Below are positions 25,843-35,644 of a DNA stretch of 64,000 nt, piece by piece. The notes beneath the pieces were generated by a model that worked only from the letters and a program-made list of their open reading frames with translations, did not search any database and had not been told where the DNA came from. The stretch covers positions 434,001 to 498,000 of the forward strand of contig CAXXXS010000001.1 of NCBI GenBank assembly GCA_963665085.2, given 5' to 3'. This DNA comes from G963665085 sp963665085. GTDB lineage: Bacteria; Bacteroidota; Bacteroidia; Bacteroidales; JAAAOM01. Each line of letters starts with the position of its first letter. Position 1 is the stretch's first letter. The position numbers and the translations under genes are program-made.

Positions 25843-28023
25843 ATGACAATAAAAAATTTTGTAATAAAAAATTACCCAACCGTACTTTACTCAGATTCTG
25901 TTGATTCTGCTAAAGAAGTTTTATTGAACTATAATTATGCAGTAGTGGTGGATTCAAAAAATGATTATTACGGACTTCTTACCCCTATTGATGTTTTTAC
26001 ACGCCCCTACAAGTTGATTGCCGATTGCTTAATTGAAAAAGAGCATATCGACATAAATACTTCTTTACATGCTGCAATCGAAAGCTTATTAACCAATGGG
26101 CATTCTACTTTACCTGTTTTTGAAAACGAAAAGTTTTATGGAATACTTACTTGCAAAAATATTTTTAGCTATTTATACAAAACCTCTTCACAAGAAAAAG
26201 AATTTTCAATAAAAAAAATTTCTACGCTAAAAGAAAAAAATCAATTTGCCTATTTTCAATATATCAGCCTCACAAAAAGCATTTCTTTATCAGATAACTG
26301 GGATGATATTGTTGGTATTCCCAGAAATGAACTTGCTTCAGAACCCAGAAAAGCATGGACAAAAAGGATTCATCCTTCAGACATTAAAACGTTTGAAAAT
26401 GACATATCACTGTTTATGACTGGGGAGACTGACAAATTTGAGCATACGCTCCAATATAATCATCCTGAAAAAAATTGGATATGGTTATATGTTGCAGCTG
26501 TTGTAACTGAACGCGATGCCCAGAATAAACCTAGTAATTTAAATGCAATTTTTAAAGATGTTTCTTTTATCCTTTCATCAGACAGAAACAAAAAGCAAAT
26601 AAATGAACTATTAAGCCTTTTTGATGAAACTGAAGCACTATTATATTATAAAAATTTAGAAGGTGAATATCAATATGTTAACAATGCTTTTGCTAAATAT
26701 TTTAATATAGACAAAAAAAATATTATCGGTCAAAAAGATCGTTATATACTTTCTAACAATACCATCACAGACATTCTGGAGAATGAAAAACAGGTTACTT
26801 CTTCAGGAAAAAGTATGACCTTTGAAGAATTATTATCAGAAAAAGACATTGATTCTGTTTTTCTAAGTAATAAAACACCTGTTTTTAATAAAAACAAAAT
26901 AGAGGGTCTCTTTTGTGTTTCACATAATATTTCGGAACAAAAAAAGATTGAAAAAGAACTTAAAATAACAAACAGGCTTCTTATAAAAACCAACAAAAAA
27001 CTTTTTGATGAAATAATGGCCCGCAAACAATTGGAAAACGAGAATTGTTATCTAAAAGAAACTTTAGGGGAGTATCGAAATTTAGATTATATAGTTTGTA
27101 AAGATGAAAAATTTAAAAAAGTACTCGCACAGGCAGAACAAGTAGCAAGTTCAGAAACAGCTGTTTTGCTAACAGGTGAAACCGGAACAGGAAAAGAACT
27201 AATTGCAAAGGTTATTTGTGATTTGAGTAAACGAAAAGATGCCCCATATGTAAAAATTAATTGTGCCGCAATACCAGAAGGCCTTATTGAAAGCGAATTG
27301 TTTGGCCATGAAAAAGGAGCTTTTACAGGTGCTATACAGAAAAAAATCGGGAAATTTGAATTAGCAAATGGGGGCACAATTTTTCTTGATGAAGTTGGAG
27401 AACTACCATTAAGCCTTCAACCAAAACTATTAAGAGTGTTGCAGGAAAAAGAATTTGAACGGATTGGCGGAAATTTTACACAAAAAGTAGATGTCAGGAT
27501 TATCTCTGCAACAAACAAAGATCTTAACCTAGAAGTTAAAGAAAACAGATTTAGAAAAGATTTATATTACAGGTTAAGTGTATTTCCAATTAACATCCCC
27601 CCTTTACGCGAAAGAAAAAAAGACATCCCGGAATTAGTTAATCACTTTGTACAAAAACTGAGTAACAAAAATAACAAACACATTGATTTTGTATCAAAAG
27701 AAACGCTCTCAAAATTAATTGAATATACCTGGCCTGGAAATGTCAGGGAATTAGAAAACATTATTGAAAGAGCTATTATCATAAGTAAAGGAGGAAAACT
27801 TTCTATAAAAGATATTATCCCAAGTAATACAGAATTCTCTATCCCTCAAGACTTCTTAACACTTGATGAGGTTGAGCGAAATCATATTCTAAAAATCCTT
27901 GAGTTGACCTCCTGGAAATTAGGCGGTGATGATGGAGCTGCAAAAATATTAGGAATAAATCGCACAACGTTGTACCATAGAATGAAAAAACTCGGAATTG
28001 CATACAAAAAAATTGTTTCGTAA
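25843..28023 (+). CDS. Sigma-54-dependent transcriptional activator with CBS and PAS domains
   Basis: 726 residues. Two CBS motifs (about 1-115) could bind adenine nucleotides. PAS regions follow at about 130-245 and 260-370, then a short coiled coil. The AAA+ sigma-54 interaction domain has Walker A GETGTGKE (about 445), the sigma-54-contacting loop GAFTGA (about 492), Walker B FLDEVGELP and an arginine-finger region. A Fis-type helix-turn-helix ends the protein (GAAKILGINRTTLYHRM). It opens promoters held by RpoN. Its targets are not evident here. Confidence 0.93.
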   Translation: MTIKNFVIKNYPTVLYSDSVDSAKEVLLNYNYAVVVDSKNDYYGLLTPIDVFTRPYKLIADCLIEKEHIDINTSLHAAIESLLTNGHSTLPVFENEKFYGILTCKNIFSYLYKTSSQEKEFSIKKISTLKEKNQFAYFQYISLTKSISLSDNWDDIVGIPRNELASEPRKAWTKRIHPSDIKTFENDISLFMTGETDKFEHTLQYNHPEKNWIWLYVAAVVTERDAQNKPSNLNAIFKDVSFILSSDRNKKQINELLSLFDETEALLYYKNLEGEYQYVNNAFAKYFNIDKKNIIGQKDRYILSNNTITDILENEKQVTSSGKSMTFEELLSEKDIDSVFLSNKTPVFNKNKIEGLFCVSHNISEQKKIEKELKITNRLLIKTNKKLFDEIMARKQLENENCYLKETLGEYRNLDYIVCKDEKFKKVLAQAEQVASSETAVLLTGETGTGKELIAKVICDLSKRKDAPYVKINCAAIPEGLIESELFGHEKGAFTGAIQKKIGKFELANGGTIFLDEVGELPLSLQPKLLRVLQEKEFERIGGNFTQKVDVRIISATNKDLNLEVKENRFRKDLYYRLSVFPINIPPLRERKKDIPELVNHFVQKLSNKNNKHIDFVSKETLSKLIEYTWPGNVRELENIIERAIIISKGGKLSIKDIIPSNTEFSIPQDFLTLDEVERNHILKILELTSWKLGGDDGAAKILGINRTTLYHRMKKLGIAYKKIVS

Positions 28024-28572
28024 TCTCTAGTATAAAACATATTTTTCGGCCAATTTATCAAACCAGTTAAGTGTCAATATTTCAACACCTGACGAAATAC
28101 TAACAACGGATAGGCCTAAAAAACAAAAGTATTCGTACTACATATCCTTATATTCCAGCCAATTAAAATATTAGGCATCAGATTTGGTTATAAAAAACAT
28201 GTAAAACCCAGATTTCATAAGGGTTTTAAACGTTAATGGCAATAATTTTTGAAATGTTATGGGATTCTTTAAAGATAACTTATGGAAATACTATCCCTTG
28301 CAAATAACTGATAGCATATATATATGGTATGGGTTAGTAATTATTCCCTCCAGAATTCCGAATTCCGACTATAATTTATTTGTTAAATATATTCTTAATA
28401 GCTCAACATGCTTATCGAAAGCTCCCTATTATAAAACATCAGCACAGCCCGTTTTTTCCAGCATCAGGGTAATATTAAACAAAGCTTTTAGAACTCGGAA
28501 ACAACCTGCATTTATTCTTCAGAACATCACTTACAAAACATGAACTAATTATCAATATAAATTTAAACATAC
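28024..28572. other. 549-bp region without a supported gene
   Basis: A weak hairpin AAAACCC/GGGTTTT (28203-28227) could end the sigma-54 activator mRNA. A 94-codon open frame at 28259-28543 has almost no acidic residues, no homology that I recognise and no ribosome site, so it is not called. The chemoreceptor promoter must lie near the right end. Confidence 0.4.
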
Positions 28573-30513
28573 ATGAGAATCAAAGACTTTAAAATCAGCA
28601 CAAAATTACATTTAGGATTTTCACTAACAATAGCAGTAATTGTGTTATTTGGTATAATATCCTTTAATGGGTTTTCTAAGATTATGCTCCAGATAAGAAT
28701 TGCAAATCTTACATCAAAAATTGTTAACGAGGTAGGTAACGCCCAAGCAGCATCTTTAAGATATGTAATATACACTGAAGATGAATACTACGATCTAATT
28801 AATAAAAAAGTAGATGTAGTATCTGAAGACTTAAATTTAATTAAGAGCATGCTTAAATCCAACGAGAATAAAAACCTGGTTGATAAATTAACTTTGTTGG
28901 TTAAAAATTATCAACAATCAAACATCGACTTTTATAATCTCGAAAAAAGAAAAACAGGATTAAGTCAAACAGGAGAAACCACTGCACAAGATGCGCTAAA
29001 AAATATTGATGAGGTTATTAATGTTATTAAAACTTACATAAAAACCAACAGAGACGATATATCTGCCATTGATAGGCTTTACATGGTTAATGATGCAAAC
29101 AATTCAATGCTTTCTGTTATTTCAAACATGAATAAATATCTTCTTTCCACTTCAAATTTAGATAAAGACAATCTAGTTAAATCATTAAACAAAACAATTT
29201 CAATTTTAGAAAAATCCGCTCCTTTAATGGCATCCCAGACAACAGTTACTGCAATAGAAACTGCAATATCATCATTAGAAGAACACAAAACAGCTTTAAA
29301 TGAATTTATAATTACTGTTGATGAACAACAGATAAAACAAATGGAAATAAAAGAATTTGCAGGACAAACGCTTTCCACAACATCAATGCTCGAAGATGGA
29401 ATTATTTCATATATAGAAAATACCAGGTCAACAATTTTTAAATTACTGGGAGTAACCCTTGTTCTTGCTTGTATTATTGCAATTGTTGTAGCATTATATA
29501 CTTCCAAAATTATCACAAAACCTTTGGCAATAGGGCTTAAATATGCAAGAACAATATCTGAAGGTGATTTAACCCAGGATATCCAAATCGATCAGCAAGA
29601 TGAAGCAGGGCAATTAGTTCAAGCCTTAAATATGATGAATAACAAATTACGGGAAATTATAAGTACAATAATTTATAGTACAGACAATATTGCCTCTGCC
29701 AGCCAACAAATAAGCAGTACATCACAACAATTATCTCAGGGTGCCAGTGAACAGGCTTCATCCGTGGAAGAAGTAAGTACAACGGTAGAAGAAATAACGT
29801 CAAATATTGAACAGAATAACGAAAACGCCCATCAAACAGAACAAATCTCTTTAAAAGCCCGAACAGGTATTTACGATGTAAACAAACACGCTGAGGATTC
29901 GATAAATGCGAACAATTTAATATTCGAAAAAATTAATATTATCAATGATATTGCTTTTCAAACAAATATACTCGCACTAAATGCAGCTGTTGAAGCCGCC
30001 CGTGCAGGAGAGCATGGGAAAGGCTTCGCTGTAGTTGCAGCAGAAGTAAGAAAGCTCGCTGAAAACAGTAAAAAAGCAGCAGAAGAAATAGTTGAACTGG
30101 CACAAAATGGCGTTAGGCTAACAACAGAATCCGGAAAAAAACTTGTTGAGTTACTACCCGAAATTGAAAGATCAACACAACTAGTACAGGAAATAACAGC
30201 GGCAAGCGCAGAACAAACAAATGGAGCCCAACAGATAAACAACGCTATCCAATTGTTAAATAGTGTAACTCAACAAACAGCTGCATCAAGCGAAGAATTA
30301 GCTACAAGTGCAGAAGAAATGTCATCACAAACAGACAAATTAAAAGATTTAGTCAGCTTTTTTAAGGTAAGACAAAATCATTTTGAAAAACAAGAAAAGA
30401 CATTAAAAAGAGAATATTTAAATAATAAAAATATCAAGATAAAAGAACCTGTTAGAGAAAAAGTAATTCTAAAAATGGATAATACAGATACAGGATATGA
30501 AGAATATAGTTAG
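28573..30513 (+). CDS. Methyl-accepting chemotaxis protein
   Basis: 646 residues. Membrane segment 1 at about 13-32 is followed by a helical periplasmic sensor (about 33-290, four-helix-bundle type with many Ser/Thr/Asn). Membrane segment 2 lies near 292-312 (LGVTLVLACIIAIVVALYT), then HAMP (about 313-365) and the cytoplasmic coiled coil with its hairpin tip FQTNILALNAAVEAARAGE near residue 461. Gln/Glu pairs for methylation flank the tip. It transmits ligand signals to CheA/CheW, whose genes are not in the window, so the output may be chemotaxis or another Che-like pathway. Confidence 0.93.
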   Translation: MRIKDFKISTKLHLGFSLTIAVIVLFGIISFNGFSKIMLQIRIANLTSKIVNEVGNAQAASLRYVIYTEDEYYDLINKKVDVVSEDLNLIKSMLKSNENKNLVDKLTLLVKNYQQSNIDFYNLEKRKTGLSQTGETTAQDALKNIDEVINVIKTYIKTNRDDISAIDRLYMVNDANNSMLSVISNMNKYLLSTSNLDKDNLVKSLNKTISILEKSAPLMASQTTVTAIETAISSLEEHKTALNEFIITVDEQQIKQMEIKEFAGQTLSTTSMLEDGIISYIENTRSTIFKLLGVTLVLACIIAIVVALYTSKIITKPLAIGLKYARTISEGDLTQDIQIDQQDEAGQLVQALNMMNNKLREIISTIIYSTDNIASASQQISSTSQQLSQGASEQASSVEEVSTTVEEITSNIEQNNENAHQTEQISLKARTGIYDVNKHAEDSINANNLIFEKINIINDIAFQTNILALNAAVEAARAGEHGKGFAVVAAEVRKLAENSKKAAEEIVELAQNGVRLTTESGKKLVELLPEIERSTQLVQEITAASAEQTNGAQQINNAIQLLNSVTQQTAASSEELATSAEEMSSQTDKLKDLVSFFKVRQNHFEKQEKTLKREYLNNKNIKIKEPVREKVILKMDNTDTGYEEYS

Positions 30514-30532
30514 CCTCCAATATTAGATTATC

Positions 30533-30572
30533 AGAAAGCCTTCTGGTTCATTTGCAGCAAGGCTTTCTTTAT
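30533..30572 (+). terminator. Intrinsic terminator after the chemoreceptor gene
   Basis: Perfect 10-bp stem AGAAAGCCTT/AAGGCTTTCT with a 16-base loop, then a short T run. Confidence 0.75.
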
Positions 30573-30607
30573 ACTAAACATTACTATTTATCCCTAAAAT
30601 AAGGACT

Positions 30608-31735
30608 ATGGAACGTTACAATATCTTATATATATCAAATGAAAAAGAATTAGATTCTAAAACACTTAGTCTTAAAGAATACTTACTATTAAAGTCATAT
30701 TCAGCAGAAGAAACAGACAAAATATTACAAGAAAAAAACATCCAAATTATAATCGTAAATGAAAATTTCTTTTACCTAATTGAAGAAAAAATAGATAAAA
30801 ATTTAATAGACCTGCCTGTCATTATTTTAAAAAAAATTGAACGTGAACGCTCATTCTACAATTACAAGAACCACCATATAACAATTCTAAAATCTCCTTA
30901 TCTGCATAACGAGATAAGGCAAGCCCTTGACAATTCACTGAATTACTACAAATTAAAAAAAGAGAACAGAATATTATCATCTGAAATTAGCCGTCTTGAA
31001 AATAGAGAATTTAGTCTTCTAAAAAAAGAGGTCTTAAATAACCTTTCACATGAAATACGGACCCCACTAAATGCAATAATTGGTTTTTCAAATTTATTGG
31101 TTTCAAAAAACCAGATAAATGAAAACAACGATTATATTTCCATTATTGAAGAATCTTCAAACCGGTTAATAAATTATATTGACAACTTAAGTGAGTTTTT
31201 AAGACACGATAAAACAGAGGATTATTACACATTTTCGCACATTTCCCTATACCATATATTTTTATCTCTTTCTTCGATCTATGGAAGATATATATCCAGA
31301 AAAAATATTATTCTAAAGCTTAGTGATATGCCTCCGTGTCTTCAAAAAATAATGATTTATTCCAATAAACATAAAATAATTTCTATTTTCTCAAGACTCA
31401 TCTCAAGTGCAATTTATAACGCCAATGATGGCTCTATCTCTTTAGGTATTTCAAAAAATCAAAAAAGAACGATTTGTTTAGAATATACAGAAATCTTAAA
31501 AACGAATAAGGACAATACTCTCCTTGGAATAATGATAGATGATACTGAACATCGGAATAACTCATTGGATAATGAATTAATCGAAATCAGGCTCATAAAA
31601 AGAAATATTAAACAATTAAATGGAAATTTTCACACAAAAAATGATGGTGGAATATACAAATTAACAATTGAAATTCCATTTGAACCAATAGTAACACTGA
31701 GGCATAAAATTATGAACAAAAAAGAATTAAGTTAA
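30608..31735 (+). CDS. Histidine-kinase-like protein with degenerate ATPase
   Basis: 375 residues. The N-terminal 120 resemble a receiver fold but without a clear acceptor Asp. A short coiled coil leads to an intact HisKA dimerisation helix with His148 (NNLSHEIRTPLNAIIGFSNLL). The following region is where a GHKL ATPase should be (about 215-360), but the N box, the DxGxG box and the GxGLG box are absent or unrecognisable. It may be phosphorylated by another kinase or act as a dimerising scaffold. It follows the chemoreceptor after a terminator. Confidence 0.75.
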   Translation: MERYNILYISNEKELDSKTLSLKEYLLLKSYSAEETDKILQEKNIQIIIVNENFFYLIEEKIDKNLIDLPVIILKKIERERSFYNYKNHHITILKSPYLHNEIRQALDNSLNYYKLKKENRILSSEISRLENREFSLLKKEVLNNLSHEIRTPLNAIIGFSNLLVSKNQINENNDYISIIEESSNRLINYIDNLSEFLRHDKTEDYYTFSHISLYHIFLSLSSIYGRYISRKNIILKLSDMPPCLQKIMIYSNKHKIISIFSRLISSAIYNANDGSISLGISKNQKRTICLEYTEILKTNKDNTLLGIMIDDTEHRNNSLDNELIEIRLIKRNIKQLNGNFHTKNDGGIYKLTIEIPFEPIVTLRHKIMNKKELS

Positions 31736-31874
31736 ATCTAACATCCGGAATTTCTTAAGAATTTAAGAAATAATAAAAATATTGTTAATTTTTTTCTCTC
31801 AAAAGAACCTTCTTTTCAATATTTTCGTTTTATTAAAATCATTCTAATTTAGAATAGAAAAAAAACGTCATAAA

Positions 31875-32684
31875 TTGAAAAGAAAGTTAACGGTAATTAT
31901 TATTTTATTTTTTGTTGTTTTCACAGCTAAAAGTCAATGTTTTAAGAAAAACACTGCATTTCAAAATGGTGAAGTTGTAAACTACGATGTTATTTATAAT
32001 TGGCATTTTATCTGGATTGAAGCAGGAAAAGTTAAATTTCGTGTATCTGAGAAAACATATAAAGACAGACCTGTTTACCACTTATACAGTTTTGGGGAGA
32101 CACTAAAAAAGCACGAATGGATTTATAAAGTAGATGATACTTTTCAATCCTACCTTGATAAGGAAACACTTAAACCTCTTTGGTTTGACCAGAATACAGA
32201 AGAAGGTGGACATTATACAAAAAACAGGTATACTTTTGATCATGAGAACAAATTGTTGTTTATGTCAACAGAAAATTCAAAAGATCCTCATAAAGATCAG
32301 ATACTACCACTATCTGATTGCACCTTCGATTTAGTTACACTTATTTACTACACGCGAAATATTGATTTCTCAAACTATAATGTTAACGATAAATTTCCGG
32401 TTAAAGCTATTATAGACGATGAGGTCCACGATCTATATATTCGTTACCTGGGAAAAGAAGAAATAGAATTGAAAGACGGACGCAAATTTAAATGCCAGAA
32501 ATTTTCTGCCCTGCTCGTTGAAGGTACAATCTTTAAAGGTGGTGAGGACATGTTCGTTTGGGTAACTGATGACAGAAATAAAATTCCTGTATTAATAGAA
32601 GCAAAAATCCTTGTTGGATCAGTTAAAGCTATTTTAACTGATGCCAGTGGATTAATCGATTATCCCGAGACAATAATAAAATAA
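31875..32684 (+). CDS. DUF3108 periplasmic protein
   Basis: 269 residues starting at TTG 31875, the only start that keeps the signal peptide MKRKLTVIIILFFVV (cut about TAKSQ). The rest matches DUF3108: GEVVNYDVIYNWHFIWIEAGKVKF at the start and the RYLGKEEIELKDGRKFKC block in the middle. Family function is unknown; members are periplasmic beta-rich proteins often compared with lipoprotein-carrier folds. It is followed after 6 bases by the WD40 gene, so the two are co-transcribed. Confidence 0.82.
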   Translation: MKRKLTVIIILFFVVFTAKSQCFKKNTAFQNGEVVNYDVIYNWHFIWIEAGKVKFRVSEKTYKDRPVYHLYSFGETLKKHEWIYKVDDTFQSYLDKETLKPLWFDQNTEEGGHYTKNRYTFDHENKLLFMSTENSKDPHKDQILPLSDCTFDLVTLIYYTRNIDFSNYNVNDKFPVKAIIDDEVHDLYIRYLGKEEIELKDGRKFKCQKFSALLVEGTIFKGGEDMFVWVTDDRNKIPVLIEAKILVGSVKAILTDASGLIDYPETIIK

Positions 32685-32690
32685 TATACT

Positions 32691-33827
32691 ATGCGATTTC
32701 TTATCTTATTATTACTTACAATATGTTTAAGCGTAAACGCTCAACACGATGAATTTGTTTCCCTTGAATTAAAAGGACATGAAGGAGGTGCAAATTGCGT
32801 TGCTTTTAGTCCTGACGGAAAATTTATTGCAAGTGGAGGAGAAGACAACCTTGTAAAAATTTGGAATTTAGAAACTGGCGAAAATACTTTATCCCTTACA
32901 GGCCATTTTAAACCCGTTATGGCGGTTGTATACAGCAACCAGGGAGACAGGTTGTTTTCAGCTGGGGATAGGAGCATCCGTATATGGAGTAAAGAAGGCG
33001 TGGAAGAAAAAATATTAACAGGCCATACTACATTTCTATGGTCGCTCAACATTGATAAAAAAGATAATTTTTTAGTAAGTGGCTCTTATGACCGACAATA
33101 CCACATTTGGGATTTTCACAAAACAGAAAAAAGTATTGAAGTTGATGGTCACCAAAAAAGTGTGTTAGCAGTTAATTTTAGCCCCGATAATAAATACATC
33201 GTTAGCGGATCACTTGACAAGACTATTAAATTATGGGATTTTAAAACACAGGAATTAATAAAAACTTTCGAAGGTCACTCCGATAATATCTATGAAATTA
33301 AATTCCTTCCAAACTCCAAATACTTTGTAAGTGCTTCACGAGATAAAACTATCAGGTTATGGAGTGTTGAAAATGGAGAGATTGTAAAAACATACCCAGG
33401 GCATAAAAATGGCGTTGTTTCTATTGATATAAGCCCAAATGGCAAATTACTCCTCTCCTCTTCATTTGATGGGGAAATAAAACTTTGGGATATAGCAAAT
33501 GCAAATAATTTATACACTTTTAACGTTCCTTTACAAGCAGTGAATTGTGTGCGTTTTAGCCCAGATGGCAATAGTTTCGCTACAGCCTCAAAAGACGGGA
33601 ACATTAGACTTTGGAATATTGATAAAAGTATCTTTGTAAATTATTATTTTGAACCTGAACTTCTGGAGGAAATGAATAAATCAGATTTATTCCTGCCCAA
33701 ACAGAAAAACGAATCAAGGGCTGATTTTAAAATCCGTGAAGATAAAGCTAAAGAGGAAGAACAAAAATTAATTGACAGGTTCTATCAGAAATACCTTGAA
33801 ATGCAACAGAATAATAGTTTTAATTAA
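32691..33827 (+). CDS. Secreted seven-bladed WD40 protein
   Basis: 378 residues: signal peptide 1-18 (SVNAQ), then seven WD40 repeats at about 24-320, each ending in IW or LW (VKIW, IRIW, YHIW, IKLW, IRLW, IKLW, IRLW) with GH dipeptides in six of them. Seven repeats make a closed propeller. The last 55 residues are a charged helix. Propellers of this kind are protein-interaction platforms; in the periplasm a partner could be the DUF3108 protein encoded 6 bases upstream. WD40 is frequent in eukaryotes but well known in Bacteroidota. Confidence 0.88.
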   Translation: MRFLILLLLTICLSVNAQHDEFVSLELKGHEGGANCVAFSPDGKFIASGGEDNLVKIWNLETGENTLSLTGHFKPVMAVVYSNQGDRLFSAGDRSIRIWSKEGVEEKILTGHTTFLWSLNIDKKDNFLVSGSYDRQYHIWDFHKTEKSIEVDGHQKSVLAVNFSPDNKYIVSGSLDKTIKLWDFKTQELIKTFEGHSDNIYEIKFLPNSKYFVSASRDKTIRLWSVENGEIVKTYPGHKNGVVSIDISPNGKLLLSSSFDGEIKLWDIANANNLYTFNVPLQAVNCVRFSPDGNSFATASKDGNIRLWNIDKSIFVNYYFEPELLEEMNKSDLFLPKQKNESRADFKIREDKAKEEEQKLIDRFYQKYLEMQQNNSFN

Positions 33828-33911
33828 TTAAAATTCTTACTTTGCCCCAACGAGTTTTGATTTATTACTTGTTACTTATTAACTTATCATTCTTAATTTC
33901 AAAGCTATTCT

Positions 33912-35099
33912 ATGCCAGACAGATATCACGCAGAAGTAGATTGCCTTCAGAAAAATCACGATAAAGAAAGGATCTGTGGAGATGTTTATGTCTCAGGAAA
34001 AGTAAAAGAAGAAAACAGAATTGTTGTTGTACTCTCCGATGGCATGGGGCACGGTGTAAAAGCAAACATCCTGGCAACCCTCACAGCCACCATGGCTTTA
34101 AAGTTTACAGAGGAACATAAAGCCCCCGAAAAAACGGCAGAAACTATAATGAATACCTTACCTGAATGTAGCGAACGCAAAATAAGCTATTCTACATTCA
34201 CGGTAATCGATATCAACTTCACAAAAGGAGATACAACGATTTTAGAGTATGATAATCCCAGAACGTTAATTTTTCGCGAAGATAAAGAATTTACGCCCGA
34301 GTGGAATTGTATCTTACTTAACAGTGAAAAAAATTCCGGCAAAGAAATTAAAGTATGCAGTTTCAGGCCAAGACGTGGAGATAGAATTTTCTTTTGCAGT
34401 GATGGGATAACACAAAGTGGACTGGGTTCACAAAAATACCCTTTCGGTTGGGGGATTGAAGATGTATCAAAATATATTGAGAATAGTTTAAAACTAAAAA
34501 AAGATTTAAGTGCCCGACAAATTTCGAGTAAAATCCTCAACATAGCCCACAGAAATGATAATTACCATCTAAAAGACGATGCCTCCATTGGGTGTATTTA
34601 TTTCAGGGAAGCCCGTAAACTGATGCTTTGCACAGGCCCTCCGTATCATAAAGAAGATGATAAGAAACTTGCAGATTTCGTGAAAAATTATCCGGGCAAG
34701 AAAATTGTAATGGGGGCTACAACAGCTGATATCCTTTCAAGGGAATTAAATCTCGAAATCCAGGATAAATTCGATTTTATGGATACCGAACTTCCTCCTG
34801 TTGGTTTTATGAAAGGAATTGACCTGCTTACTGAAGGAATTCTGACCCTGGCAAAGGTCGAAGAAATTCTCAGAAAATACCACTCTAACATTGATCTGGG
34901 ATATGGCCCTGCCGACTTGATAGTTAAAATGATGCGAGAAAGCGACGAGCTTGATATTGTTATCGGTACCCGTGTAAATGTAGCTCACCAGGATCCAAAC
35001 TTACCCGTTGAACTCGAAATAAGAAGAACTGTTGTTAAACGTGTCGCCCAACTCGTTGAAGAAAAATTACTAAAGGTTGTTAATATCAAATTTATTTAA
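33912..35099 (+). CDS. SpoIIE-type PP2C phosphatase of a hydrogenase locus
   Basis: 395 residues. The N-terminal 230 form a SpoIIE-like Ser/Thr phosphatase with metal-binding motifs VLSDGMGHG (about 41-49), FFCSDGI (about 160) and DDASIG (about 217). The C-terminal 165 residues (from CTGPPYHKEDDKK) are a separate domain I know only from phosphatases next to [FeFe] hydrogenase genes. It lies beside the cluster 35717-44139, which encodes an RsbW-like and another GHKL ATPase. Together these could form a partner-switch phosphorylation circuit. Confidence 0.85.
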   Translation: MPDRYHAEVDCLQKNHDKERICGDVYVSGKVKEENRIVVVLSDGMGHGVKANILATLTATMALKFTEEHKAPEKTAETIMNTLPECSERKISYSTFTVIDINFTKGDTTILEYDNPRTLIFREDKEFTPEWNCILLNSEKNSGKEIKVCSFRPRRGDRIFFCSDGITQSGLGSQKYPFGWGIEDVSKYIENSLKLKKDLSARQISSKILNIAHRNDNYHLKDDASIGCIYFREARKLMLCTGPPYHKEDDKKLADFVKNYPGKKIVMGATTADILSRELNLEIQDKFDFMDTELPPVGFMKGIDLLTEGILTLAKVEEILRKYHSNIDLGYGPADLIVKMMRESDELDIVIGTRVNVAHQDPNLPVELEIRRTVVKRVAQLVEEKLLKVVNIKFI

Positions 35100-35254
35100 A
35101 AGAATAGCACACTAATAACACAAATTAAACGGATAATCACGGAGCTTTATCTGAAAAATTAACAAAATCTGTTATTATCTGAGTACCATTAAATCTTATC
35201 TGCAAAAATTCGTTAATTTAGCTTCATCTGTGTTCTATCAATCTATTAAAACCC

Positions 35255-35644
35255 ATGAATAACCTACTCCACAAAGAATTATCCAATAAAATTATAAAAT
35301 GTTTTTACAATGTATATAATCACCTTGGTTTTGGTTTTCTTGAAAAAGTATATGAAAATGCTTTATTAATTGAACTCAGAAAGAATATGATAAACGCAGA
35401 AAAACAACGCTCAATAAAGGTCTTTTACGAAAAACATATAGTTGGTGAATATTATGCTGATATTATTGTCGAAGATAAAATTATCCTTGAATTGAAAGCT
35501 GCTAACTCATTAGTAGAAGAACATGAATTACAGTTAATTAATTACCTTAAAGCTACGGATGTCGAGATTGGATTATTATTGAATTTTGGTAAAAAGCCTG
35601 AATTTAGAAGGAAAATATTTAGTAACGATAGAAAAAACGAATGA
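35255..35644 (+). CDS. GxxExxY family PD-(D/E)xK-like protein
   Basis: 129 residues with the family signature GFGFLEKVYENAL near residue 26, and a nuclease-like core: Asp in EYYADIIVEDKIILELKAA (about 68-86), the D...E-x-K arrangement of the PD-(D/E)xK fold. Function is unproven. Genes of this family are scattered in Bacteroidota genomes, and here both sides carry the CACAGAT/ATCTGTG palindromic sequence, so gene and repeat may be connected. It stands between two hydrogenase-associated genes on opposite strands. Confidence 0.85.
   Translation: MNNLLHKELSNKIIKCFYNVYNHLGFGFLEKVYENALLIELRKNMINAEKQRSIKVFYEKHIVGEYYADIIVEDKIILELKAANSLVEEHELQLINYLKATDVEIGLLLNFGKKPEFRRKIFSNDRKNE

Noticed and set aside
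28231..28248. Sigma-54 promoter candidate (GG-N10-TG near TGGCAATAATTTTTGA)
   Set aside because: The -12 GC is absent and the rest of the consensus is poor; being next to a sigma-54 activator is not enough.
28259..28543. 94-codon open frame before the chemoreceptor gene
   Set aside because: Almost no Asp or Glu, unlike all neighbouring proteins; no ribosome site or recognisable family. Long by chance for a non-coding stretch, so it is mentioned in the intergenic entry but not called.
35159..35173. Inverted repeat TAACAAAATCTGTTA considered as a Rex site
   Set aside because: Half-sites point the wrong way (TAACA...TGTTA instead of TTGTTA...TAACAA).
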